Source: GH45 sp965370965 (lineage in GTDB: Bacteria > Bacteroidota > Bacteroidia > Bacteroidales > SZUA-534). Taken from it: a DNA stretch of 20,213 nucleotides. Each line of letters begins with the position of its first letter. Position 1 is the first letter of the stretch. Under the pieces are notes generated by a model that did not search any database, was not told where the DNA came from, and saw nothing but the letters and a program-made list of their open reading frames with translations. The stretch spans positions 1 to 20,213 of the forward strand of contig CBDUWQ010000054.1 of the NCBI GenBank assembly GCA_965370965.1, read 5' to 3'. The position numbers and the translations under genes are program-made. Below are positions 1-8,400 of this stretch, one piece after another.

Positions 1-536
1 CAAGTCCCTAAGTCATTGTAAAATGGTAGCTTAGTACAAAGTGCGAAACTTTAGTTATTGAAAATACCAATCTGTTTATACTATACCATATTAAAATATG
101 TTAAATATATTGGTCTTCAGATAAATTATAGAGATTAGAGTTTAAAATAATATTAATCATTTAGATTCGTTTAGGGAAGGATTGAGATAAATAAAAACTT
201 TTAGCTTTCGAGCAATCAATAAAAGTTTGAGAAAAAGATTGGCAGAAAAACAATGCCCAACAATGCATCATAAAGCATAAGGGTTTCAGACGTTTTTAGT
301 TAGGTTCTTGCAAGAAATAGGCTCCGCCAAATCTGCGATTTGACTAATTAATAAAAAAAGCTAAATTTGTGTCTAATCGCATATGTGGCTCACAGCTATT
401 TTGACAGGTAAACCTCTCAAACTCCCTTACAGCTTCATATTGCCACCGTTACAAGCAAACCGAAGAAAAAAGGCAACGACACTAATGACAATGAAAAGAG
501 TTTTGTTTAATCTGATAGGTATATAAAGAAATAGAT
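1..536. other. Gene-free stretch ahead of the ATPase-nuclease pair
   Basis: No reading frame here looks coding on either strand; stops are frequent in all frames. It holds a short hairpin at 328-342 (CAAATC/GATTTG arms around TGC) inside a sequence starting CTCCGCC, which looks like a decayed copy of the GC-rich palindromes seen elsewhere in the window. It also holds a 16-nt sequence at 15-30 that recurs with two changes at 2640-2655. The stretch at about 440-500 (CAACGACACTAATGACAATG) feels like spacer sequence that recurs ahead of accessory genes in Bacteroidota, but that is memory and was not tested. Confidence 0.6.
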
Positions 537-544
537 TAAATTTG
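537..544 (+). promoter_or_regulatory. Possible -7 promoter element of the ATPase-nuclease operon
   Basis: TAAATTTG matches the Bacteroidota -7 consensus TAnnTTTG and lies 20 nt before the ATG at 565. No TTTG is seen at the expected 19-21 nt upstream; the nearest is at 502-505, which is too far away. Only half of the promoter is therefore supported. Confidence 0.4.
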
Positions 545-564
545 CAAATAAGAAAACTTAGGAA

Positions 565-1803
565 ATGAGTAAAATAAGAATAAAGAATTTCGGACCTATC
601 AAAGAAGGCTATCAGGACAGTAATGGCTGGCTTGATGTAAAAAAAGTTACCATGTTTATTGGTAATCAAGGTTCGGGAAAAAGTACTGTGGCAAAGTTGA
701 TTTCAACATTTATGTGGTTGGAAAAGGCGTTGATTCGAGGCGATATGAAAGCTCCTGTATCTTATCAAGATTTTGTTGAATTAATTGAATTTCACCGTCT
801 TGAAAATTATCTGCAAGCCAATACCGAAATTGAATATGAAGGAACTACTTTTCGTTTAAAATTAATAAGCAATACAAATTCAATTAAGAAGATAATTGAG
901 GCTACAAGATTAAACTCAAAGTCCGTTAAGTTACCTAAAATCATGTACGTACCTTCTGAACGGAATTTTTTGAGTTCAATTGAAAATATTAACAAGGTGT
1001 CTGACCTGATAGTGGGAAGTCTGAAGAATTATTCTGTTGAATTCCGAAATGCACAATTGGCGAACAAAGGTAAAGCAGTTAAACTACCAATAAATAATAC
1101 CAAAATAGTTTATGACTCAAAAGACGATGAAAACTATTTGGAATTTGATGGTAAACGGCTGAAACTTTCCCATGCTTCAAGTGGTTTTCATTCCTTTGTC
1201 CCATTGCACTGGATTACAAAGTATCTTATTGATTTTGTTAAGCAAAGCGAAAAAATTCTATTAGAATTATTGAGCACAGACCAAACTGTCCGCAGAAAAA
1301 TCGAATTGAAAGAGTTGAATCCATTAGAACTTGATGAAAAGAAATTGCGAGCAAGGGAAAAGAAAATAAATGAAAAGTATGTATGTAAATACTTTGTAAA
1401 TATTGTTGAAGAACCAGAACAGAATTTATTTCCAACATCGCAGAAGCAAATATTATATAGCCTTCTGGAATTTAACAACATGAAAAAGGAGAATAAATTG
1501 ATTATGACAACGCATAGTCCATATTTATTAGTTTATTTAACCTTATGTGTAGAAGCAAATAGGTTAAAACAAAAAATCAATACAGATGCTTTAAAATCTA
1601 AACTAAGTGAAATCGTACCTTTGACATCCACAGTTGATGGCAACGACCTAGTGGTTTATCAATTAAATGAAGTTAATGGTACAATTGAGAAATTGAAAAA
1701 CTATAAAGGATTACCTTCTGATGAAAATGAACTTAACAATGGATTGGCTGATGCAAATGAAGAATTTTCTAAACTATTAGACCTTGACGATTTATGCCAG
1801 TAG
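565..1803 (+). CDS. AAA family ATPase (ABC/OLD-like), first gene of a two-gene unit
   Basis: This is a 412-residue ABC-type ATPase of the AAA_15/AAA_21 (OLD/RecF-like) kind. All nucleotide-binding motifs are present. The Walker A is GNQGSGKST at residues 33-41, preceded by the typical N-terminal 'IKNFGPIK'. An ABC signature LSHASSG lies at 201-207. The Walker B is VNIVEEPEQNLFP, with acidic residues E282, E283 and E285. The H-loop is TTHSPYL, with H317. A charged, probably coiled-coil insertion lies at about 225-270, as in SMC/RecF-type ATPases. There is no C-terminal TOPRIM domain, so it is not a full OLD nuclease. The gene overlaps the next one by 10 nt, which implies co-translation and a partnership. 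Such ATPases act as sensors or motors in phage-defence and toxin systems; that role is inferred here. The ATPase call is firm, and the biological function is unknown. Confidence 0.88.
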   Translation: MSKIRIKNFGPIKEGYQDSNGWLDVKKVTMFIGNQGSGKSTVAKLISTFMWLEKALIRGDMKAPVSYQDFVELIEFHRLENYLQANTEIEYEGTTFRLKLISNTNSIKKIIEATRLNSKSVKLPKIMYVPSERNFLSSIENINKVSDLIVGSLKNYSVEFRNAQLANKGKAVKLPINNTKIVYDSKDDENYLEFDGKRLKLSHASSGFHSFVPLHWITKYLIDFVKQSEKILLELLSTDQTVRRKIELKELNPLELDEKKLRAREKKINEKYVCKYFVNIVEEPEQNLFPTSQKQILYSLLEFNNMKKENKLIMTTHSPYLLVYLTLCVEANRLKQKINTDALKSKLSEIVPLTSTVDGNDLVVYQLNEVNGTIEKLKNYKGLPSDENELNNGLADANEEFSKLLDLDDLCQ

Positions 1804-2399
1804 ATTTTTTTTCAAAACCGTGCAACAATCCTCAAGGTAATTGCCAAACCGAACTAATTCAATGCTTACAAGCTATACCGAATAATACTTTTGGTATTAG
1901 CGATGTAGATGGAGGTAATAACTTGCCTGCAAAAATAAGTACCGTAAATCCTGACTCAACAACCGATTTTATTATAGTTAACAATTCCAATACAGAAGTA
2001 TTCTTCAAAGCAGTGGATTGGTGTGTTCCTATATTCAGAACTGGTATTTATAATTTAGATGATGATGAAAGAGTCATTGCACAGTTTTCATCAGATAACA
2101 TAGGTGCCTATTTAATAAAACGATGTGAAGGTTTTCTTCAATTTAACGATTCTATTGTTTTTATTGAAATAAAAAATAGACCTGGTGGTAAAGGTTGGCT
2201 TAAAGACGCAAGGGAAAAATTTGAGGAAACCATCTTAAGTTTCAGAGAGCATCATCAGAATTTTGCAAACCAAATTAAAAAACCAATATTATGTAATTCA
2301 TCATTTTCTGGTTCTCACCAAAATGAAACTGTTCAGAAGAAAATTTTAAAAGATAAAATTGGTTTAGAGTTTATTAGACAGAACAGCATTACCATCTGA
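1794..2399 (+). CDS. PD-(D/E)XK-like putative nuclease/effector, partner of the upstream ATPase
   Basis: I do not recognise a named family for this 201-residue protein. Its start codon lies inside the last codons of the ATPase gene (10-nt overlap, different frame). The most informative stretch is residues 110-135. It runs RCEGFL, then a hydrophobic strand ending FIEIKNR, then a helix beginning GWLKDAREKFEETI. E112, E125 and K127 are spaced like the D/E...E-x-K catalytic core of PD-(D/E)XK nucleases, and the following amphipathic helix fits that fold. There is no signal peptide or membrane segment. Paired with an ATPase, it resembles the effector half of two-gene defence modules (ATPase plus nuclease). 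The first acidic position is Glu instead of the usual Asp, so the nuclease assignment is moderate. It could instead be a catalytically dead binding module. Confidence 0.75.
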   Translation: MPVDFFSKPCNNPQGNCQTELIQCLQAIPNNTFGISDVDGGNNLPAKISTVNPDSTTDFIIVNNSNTEVFFKAVDWCVPIFRTGIYNLDDDERVIAQFSSDNIGAYLIKRCEGFLQFNDSIVFIEIKNRPGGKGWLKDAREKFEETILSFREHHQNFANQIKKPILCNSSFSGSHQNETVQKKILKDKIGLEFIRQNSITI

Positions 2400-2490
2400 A
2401 AATGGCATTTAACTTACAAAACACCGTAGAGCATTTTATCATTCATCAACTCATAGGGGTGCACTTGAATGCTGTGAAAGTCAAATGAGC

Positions 2491-2592
2491 TTGCCTGCCC
2501 AAAGGCTCGGCAGACAAAAATGTAACTGAATAACGAAGGAATAGAACGGCCAGCTTGTAATCAAGTAGATGGCTGACGGAAATTTCCGCCAG
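2491..2592. repeat. Two imperfect GC-rich palindromes in the spacer after the nuclease gene
   Basis: The first (2491-2517) has arms TTGCCTGCC and GGCAGACAA, with one mismatch. The second (2573-2592) reads CTGACGGAAATTTCCGCCAG, a near-perfect palindrome with one mismatched pair. They stand out as GC-rich islands in AT-rich spacer and resemble the palindromes near 18490-18546. They lie between two converging genes and may act as terminators or be intergenic repeat units. Confidence 0.5.
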
Positions 2593-2684
2593 TACACCTC
2601 TCACATTTATCTGCCGTAATAGCAATAAATTCAATGGTTATTGCAAAACGGTAGCCTTCAAACACAGATTTTGCTGTACAATCT

Positions 2685-3362
2685 TTATTCATTATCGCCC
2701 GGAACGCCATACATCTGCTGCATTTGTTTCATCTGTTCCATCATATTAGTCATGTCTTGAACCTGAAAACCCGGCGGAATATCAAATTCACTTTTACTAA
2801 TAGCTATATCAATATTATACTCGGTAACTTCCATATAAGCGTGCTTGCCCTCTTCATCAATAAACTCGGCTTTTATAAGAAATCCGTTATGAATCCAGTA
2901 TTTGCCTTTTGAACCACCTGGCTCAGCATATTCATACATTATGCACTTTTTACCAAGAATAGTTTCCGTCCCTTTTTTGCCTGATTCTACACCTGTAACT
3001 TCGGCAACTAAACTGCTCAAATCAAAACCACCATTAGCACCACCATACATCTCCATCGACTCATCGTCGGTATCAACTGGGAATTTTATAACCTGTTTAT
3101 CCTCATAGTTTATTATAAACATGCTTTCGGGTGTAATAATAGTTTTTGATTTTTGCATCTCTCCATCTATTCTGTTTTCCATCTCAAAAGCCTGCTTTTT
3201 ACCAAACTCATCAAAAATAAGTGTATAGGTCATACTCATATCTTCAAGCTCATAACGGTATGTGATTTTTCCCGATTTTGAAGAATATGCATTTGCGTTG
3301 GTTTGGGCAAATGTCATAGCCCCTATTGCTATAAAAGCAATAATAATTGTAAATTTTTTCAT
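2685..3362 (-). CDS. Secreted DUF4412-like protein of unknown function
   Basis: This is a 225-residue protein with a clear Sec signal peptide (MKKFTIIIAFIAIGAMTFAQ, cleavage around residue 20). It is therefore exported to the periplasm or outer envelope. The mature part is beta-rich: repeated strands such as KITYRYELEDMSMTYTLIFDEF, a KQVIKFP strand, then LGKKCIMYEYAEPG and YWIHNGFLIKAEF. This pattern fits DUF4412 and related LolA/outer-membrane-carrier-like folds, in which strands ending in 'G.ec..y' and 'w....g.plk' recur. The tail is methionine- and glutamine-rich (NMMEQMKQMQQMYG), which is common in Bacteroidota DUF4412 proteins. It is transcribed alone, converging with the nuclease gene and divergent from the next gene. 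Family assignment is from pattern only; no ligand or partner can be named. Confidence 0.7.
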   Translation of the reverse strand: MKKFTIIIAFIAIGAMTFAQTNANAYSSKSGKITYRYELEDMSMTYTLIFDEFGKKQAFEMENRIDGEMQKSKTIITPESMFIINYEDKQVIKFPVDTDDESMEMYGGANGGFDLSSLVAEVTGVESGKKGTETILGKKCIMYEYAEPGGSKGKYWIHNGFLIKAEFIDEEGKHAYMEVTEYNIDIAISKSEFDIPPGFQVQDMTNMMEQMKQMQQMYGVPGDNE

Positions 3363-3547
3363 GTCTTAATCAGTTTATTAATTGATACATTAAATTTAAA
3401 ACCAAGTTACATAAAAAAAAAACATATTTTCAAATCTGCCAACCTTTTTTGTATTTATAACATCATTAATAAAAAAGGTATTATTTAATTAATGTAAAAA
3501 ATAACTACCTTCACAAATATCAATTAAACCAGAAAAGTATTTAATAA

Positions 3548-4540
3548 ATGAGAAAATTGCTTTTTTTAAGTATTATACTATATGCACTAACCACTAGTGC
3601 TCAACTTGATAAAGAAAATTTTGAAAAAATATTTGAGGAAGAGACAAACAACTCAAAATACTCAAAGCGGGAGAGCCATTCCGGAACATATCAATATACT
3701 TTGCCCCAGTTGGTGCCCAGATGGTTTATTACCCCTCCGGTATCTAATGACAGTTTGATATATTCCATTGGTATATCTGACCCTGAAATGGATACAGTAA
3801 ATGCCCTTGAAATGGCTGTTTACAGAGCAAGAGTAATGGCAAATGTGCTGTATAAAGGCACAACCCAATTGCTTTGCGATTTTTTTTTAAACGAAGTAAA
3901 CAATTCAAGTGATATTGCATATGAGCATTTTTCGAGAATTAATGCCAAAATTCCTTTTAACGATAAATTTGAGATAGTTGAAACATATAGGAATAGTTTT
4001 GATGAAACAATGGTTTTAATAAAATACTATCCACCAAAAAATATTGAACCCAATCAATTTAATAGAATAAAACTTGAGCATTATAAAAGTGAAATCGAAT
4101 CATCGTCGTATGGTAATTTTGAGTCGGTATATGAATTTTGGGTACAGGCAAATTCAGATACAATTGCCGACCCCGTATTTTACCAAATTACCAAGCTGGG
4201 TCCTCGGCACGATGTTATGAGCGCTCAGGGAAATATTCAAAAACAAGTACCTATTTATTCGCTTCAATATAAAGGGATACCAAGTGCTGACTCAACAGAA
4301 TTGTGCAACTTTTCGCATGGGTTATGGAAAGAGTATTTTAAATCGACAATGGTATTTATTATGAGCAAAGCACGCGAAAAACCCGAAAACATAAAGCAAA
4401 TTACCGATAGCTATCAAAAAAATACATTTGAAAAATTAACACGGGGCATTTCAATGAATAAAATGCGGTTTGTTTTAACAAATATATCTGCAACAAACAA
4501 TAAGCTAAAAGTAACTTTACAGGAGTTGCCTTATAAATAG
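3548..4540 (+). CDS. Secreted LPP20-like protein of unknown function
   Basis: This is a 330-residue protein with a Sec signal peptide (MRKLLFLSIILYALTTSAQ), so it is exported. Residues 55-110 contain 'PRWFITPP', 'IYSIGISDPEMD' and an alanine-rich helix 'NALEMAVYRARVMANVL'. That arrangement (W-F near a Pro pair, a 'GxS/A' strand, then a helix of A..A..RA..) is typical of LPP20-type envelope proteins in Bacteroidota. The remainder has no motif I recognise. It is a monocistronic gene; its TAG stop is the first three bases of a copy of the dispersed TAGTGCTTGC repeat. Its downstream neighbour converges on it. An envelope role is likely, but the precise function is unknown. Confidence 0.72.
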   Translation: MRKLLFLSIILYALTTSAQLDKENFEKIFEEETNNSKYSKRESHSGTYQYTLPQLVPRWFITPPVSNDSLIYSIGISDPEMDTVNALEMAVYRARVMANVLYKGTTQLLCDFFLNEVNNSSDIAYEHFSRINAKIPFNDKFEIVETYRNSFDETMVLIKYYPPKNIEPNQFNRIKLEHYKSEIESSSYGNFESVYEFWVQANSDTIADPVFYQITKLGPRHDVMSAQGNIQKQVPIYSLQYKGIPSADSTELCNFSHGLWKEYFKSTMVFIMSKAREKPENIKQITDSYQKNTFEKLTRGISMNKMRFVLTNISATNNKLKVTLQELPYK

Positions 4541-4559
4541 TGCTTGCACGTAACTCTAC
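4538..4559 (+). repeat. Copy A of the dispersed TAGTGCTTGC repeat
   Basis: TAGTGCTTGCACGTAACTC begins exactly at the TAG stop codon of the preceding gene. It matches the left half of the repeats at 5417, 18460 and 18700, and diverges after about ten bases. Confidence 0.5.
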
Positions 4560-4568
4560 AAAATTAGT

Positions 4569-4602
4569 CCCGATGCCATTATCGAGATGGCGATATTTTT
4601 TT
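4569..4602. terminator. Probable terminator between converging genes
   Basis: GCCAT (4575-4579) and ATGGC (4587-4591) form a short stem with a 7-nt loop, extended by wobble pairs. It is followed on the plus strand by a run of T (4595-4602). The position, just after the stop of the secreted-protein gene, fits. The stem is short, so the confidence is moderate. Confidence 0.5.
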
Positions 4603-4628
4603 AAGTTCTATAAATTATCGGTTCGGTG

Positions 4629-5399
4629 TTATTTATAAATGGATATGCGTTTTTTAATAATGGGCAGCTCAAAATTTAACGAACTACTGCTGTAGTAAAA
4701 CTGTTTTAAATTTCTATAAATAAAATGACCTATGGTGCCTAAAATTATTATAAAACCCAACCAAAAAACCCACCATAAAAACCCTACCGGAACAAATTGA
4801 ATGGCATAATCCATCAGTTTTTTTGTTGGTATAAACACATCATACCATGAAAATTTGTGCAAAATATATATTGAATACTCGTAGGTAAACGATATAATGC
4901 AAATTAAAGAGCCCAAAATAAAAAACCACCACTCGGTTTTTGAAATAACGGTTGCAACTGATTTATTGGTAAAATAAATAATGCTTAACGCCAAAGTAAT
5001 CATAGCCAATGCAAGCAATACCGGACAAACAACCGGAGCCACCCATGTGGTGGGAAGCATGAATAAAATATCCCACGAAAATAATGATTCGGGCCAGTTG
5101 AGCAACAATTTTAAAAAAACATAATATAAAATATCCCAAATGGCAAATGAATAAATAAAATACCCAAACTTTTCAGTTTTTGTCCTGCCTGCCAAAACAC
5201 CAATGGCAATAAGCATTATTAGCGTAGCAACCTCACGCAATAATTCAGTAAAAACAACTGTTGCACTCATTATTTTTAACGGAAAGGCAAAGCCTTCAGG
5301 ATAGTACAGCTCACGCAAATAAACCACCACAGCACTTTCAAGCATACCCATTGCAATACTAAAAAGTGTAACCCAAATAAAAATAGTTTTCGTTTTCAT
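4629..5399 (-). CDS. Conserved six-pass integral membrane protein of unknown function
   Basis: This is a 256-residue, strongly hydrophobic protein with about six predicted membrane segments: near residues 6-28, 43-70, 77-99, 110-142, 156-178 and 202-228. It has no signal peptide beyond the first segment, and a basic tail (PIIKKRISIYK). Acidic and aromatic residues inside or next to membrane segments look conserved-type: 'GMLESAVVVYLRELYYP', 'AIWDILYYVFLKLLLNWPE' and 'FTYEYSIYI'. I recognise it as the sort of protein annotated hypothetical in Bacteroidota, but cannot name a family. It lies 55 nt downstream of purL on the same strand, separated by an inverted repeat. It may be read from the purL transcript, though no functional link is evident. 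Confidence 0.75.
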   Translation of the reverse strand: MKTKTIFIWVTLFSIAMGMLESAVVVYLRELYYPEGFAFPLKIMSATVVFTELLREVATLIMLIAIGVLAGRTKTEKFGYFIYSFAIWDILYYVFLKLLLNWPESLFSWDILFMLPTTWVAPVVCPVLLALAMITLALSIIYFTNKSVATVISKTEWWFFILGSLICIISFTYEYSIYILHKFSWYDVFIPTKKLMDYAIQFVPVGFLWWVFWLGFIIILGTIGHFIYRNLKQFYYSSSSLNFELPIIKKRISIYK

Positions 5400-5416
5400 T
5401 GGTCAAAACAGTTATC

Positions 5417-5457
5417 TGGTGCTTGCCCAAAAACACAGAGTTTTCTTGCAAACACTA
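5417..5457. repeat. Inverted pair of the dispersed TAGTGCTTGC repeat, after purL
   Basis: On the plus strand this begins TGGTGCTTGCCCAAAAAC. On the minus strand it begins TAGTGTTTGCAAGAAAACTC. The two copies face each other and form an imperfect hairpin filling most of the 55-nt purL/membrane-protein gap. The minus-strand copy starts exactly at the TAG stop codon of purL (5455-5457). The hairpin, followed by T-rich sequence on the minus strand, could attenuate or end the purL transcript. Confidence 0.6.
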
Positions 5458-8400
5458 TCTATTTTTCTCAATCCACTCCCTTGCATTTACAAATGCTTTT
5501 AACCATGGGGTTATTTCATGCTGTTTTTTATTATTAGGATAGTATGCACATTGCCATGGAAAAATAGTCCTTTCGGGGTGTGGCATCATTGCCAAATGAC
5601 GACCATCGTCAGAGCATATACCTGCTGTGGCAAAAGGCGAGCCATTTGGGTTTGCCGGATAGGCGTTATTGCTAAATTTTACCGGAATATTGTATTTGTC
5701 TTCACCGTAAGGGAATTTGAATTTGCCCTCGCCGTGTGCTACCCAAACACCCAATTGCATGTTTTCCATATTTTGGAGCATTACGGTGTTGTTTTTTTGT
5801 ATGGTAACATTAATAAAGCCCGACTCAAATTTATGCGATGCGTTGTGCAGCATTTTCGGCTTTTTCTCATGCTCTTGGTTTATCAGCCCCAGCTCAATTA
5901 CTAATTGACAACCGTTGCAAATGCCAAGGCTTAAAGTATCGGGGCGCGCATAAAAATTGTCGAGTGCCTGCTTTGCCTTTTCGTTATATAAAAATGCTCC
6001 TGCCCATCCTTTTGCCGAGCCAAGCACATCGGAGTTTGAAAAGCCACCAACAAAAACAATCATGTTAACATCGGCTAAATCTTCGCGTCCTGCAATTAGG
6101 TCGGTCATATGAACATCTTTAACATCAAAACCTGCAGCATATAAGGTGTATGCCATTTCACGATCTCCATTTACGCCTTTTTCGCGTATTATGGCGGCTT
6201 TTGTACCTGTTGGTTTACGGCGCTTTAAATCAATACCCAAATCGGTAGCTTTTCCGGTAAAACCGTTAAATTCCCATTTTAAGGTATTGCTTTTATACAA
6301 GTTGTAACGCTCTTTTGCCAATACCTTGCCCGATTGTTTTGTATCTAATAAATATGATGTTTTATACCAAATATCCCTCAATTTTTCAACACTAAACGAG
6401 TATTTTGCAGTACCTGTGTTTACATTTACTATACCTTCTTTTCCTAGTCCTCCTATATTCAAAAACTCTATACCTTCGCTATTTAATATATCCTCAACCT
6501 TTTCAGCATCTTTAACTTGAATTATTATACCTGTATTTTCAGCAAATAAAACTTTGGCAGGATCGGTTTCGTTTAATGCCGATAAATCCACATCAATACC
6601 CAATAAGTTATCGGCAAATGCCATTTCAAGCAGAGTTGTAATCAAACCTCCGGCCGATATATCGTGCCCTGCCAATATTTGCCCATCATTAATAAGCTTT
6701 TGTATGGTATTAAATGCCTTAACAAAATATGCAGCATCGGTAACATCGGGGCAGTTGTTGCCTAAACTTGTTAGTATTTGTGCAAATGCCGAGCCGCCAA
6801 GCTTTCTGCTGTCTTTTGATAAATCGATGTAAAAAAGCGGGGCATTTTCAACATTTTGCAATACAGGCGTAACTACCTTTTTAATATCGGTAACCTCGGC
6901 AGCCCCCGATACTATAACTGTGCCTGGGGCATATACTTTTTCTCCGTTTTTATATTTTTGTGTCATCGACAGCGAATCTTTTCCCGTTGGCACATTAATC
7001 CCCAGTTCAATACAAAAATTGCTTAAAGCCTCAACAGCTTCGTATAAACGGGCATCTTCGCCCTCATTTTTGCAAGGCCACATCCAGTTGGCACTTAGCG
7101 ATACACCATTTATTTCATTGTAAATTGGAGCCCAAACAATATTTGTTAAAGCTTCGGCAACAGCCAAACGCGAACCTTTTGCCGCACTAAGCATCGCACT
7201 TATCGGCGCATGTCCAATTGAGGTTGAAACGCCTTTCTTGCCTTGGTAATCGAGTGCCACTACACCGCAGTTGTTCAGCGGTAAATGTAGCGGGCCTGCA
7301 TTTTGCTGCATGGCAATTTTGCCCGTAACCGAGCGGTCAACCTTGTTTGTTAGCCAGTCTTTGCAACCAACCGATTCAAGCTGCAACAGGTTTTCAAGGT
7401 GTTTTTGTATATCTTCTTGTTTATAATTTAGCTCTGTAAAATTATTTGCCACCGTTTTGTCGTCCATAATGGTTTTTGGTGGGTTGCCAAACATATCAAA
7501 CAACTGTAAATCAATAGGTTTTGATTCGTCTTTTTCGTCAACAAAGCTAAACTGCATATCGCCAGTTGTTTCGCCTACCACATACATTGGGGCACGCTCG
7601 CGTTCGGCTATTTTTTTCAAATGTTCAATGTCATTTTCTTTAAGAATCAGTCCCATACGCTCTTGCGATTCATTCCCTGCAATCTCTTTTGCCGAAAGCG
7701 TAGGGTCGCCAATGGGCAGTTTACGTACCTCAATTTTGCCCCCTGTCTCCTCAACCAATTCCGACAAACAGTTTAAATGCCCGCCTGCACCATGGTCGTG
7801 AATTGACACAATTGGGTTTTTATCCTCTTCGCTTAAAGCGCGAACAGCATTTGCCACACGCTTTTGCATTTCGGGGTTCGAGCGTTGCACGGCATTAAGC
7901 TCAATAGCATTTTTAAATTCTCCGGTATCAACTGACGATACGGCACCTCCGCCCATACCAATACGGTAGTTGTCGCCGCCCATAACAATTACTTTATCGC
8001 CTACATCGGGTTTATCTTTCAAACAGTCGGCTTTTTTTGCATAACCAACACCTCCGGCAAGCATAATAACCTTGTCAAAGCCAAACTTTTTATAAGGTTC
8101 GGTATGTTCAAAAGTTAACACGCTTCCGCAGATAAGCGGTTGCCCAAATTTGTTTCCAAAATCGCTGGCACCGTTTGATGCTTTGGTAAGTATTTGCTGT
8201 GGGGTTTGGTATAGCCATGGGCGGGCTTTTGATGCCTGCTCCCATTCACGGTCTTTTTCAAGCCGCGAGTAGCTTGTCATATAAACGGCAGTACCGGCAA
8301 TTGGCATACTGCCCTTGCCGCCTGCCATACGGTCGCGAATCTCCCCTCCTGTTCCGGTTGCTGCACCGTTAAAAGGTTCAACCGTTGTTGGGAAATTGTG

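Noticed and set aside
427..669. Minus-strand 80-codon frame over the start of the ATPase gene
   Set aside because: It overlaps the clearly coding ATPase N-terminus and has an AT-driven Phe/Leu/Ile composition; a shadow frame.
5518..5904. Plus-strand 128-codon frame opposite the end of purL
   Set aside because: It lies wholly inside the antisense of the conserved glutaminase domain; a shadow frame, as are the other plus-strand frames within purL.
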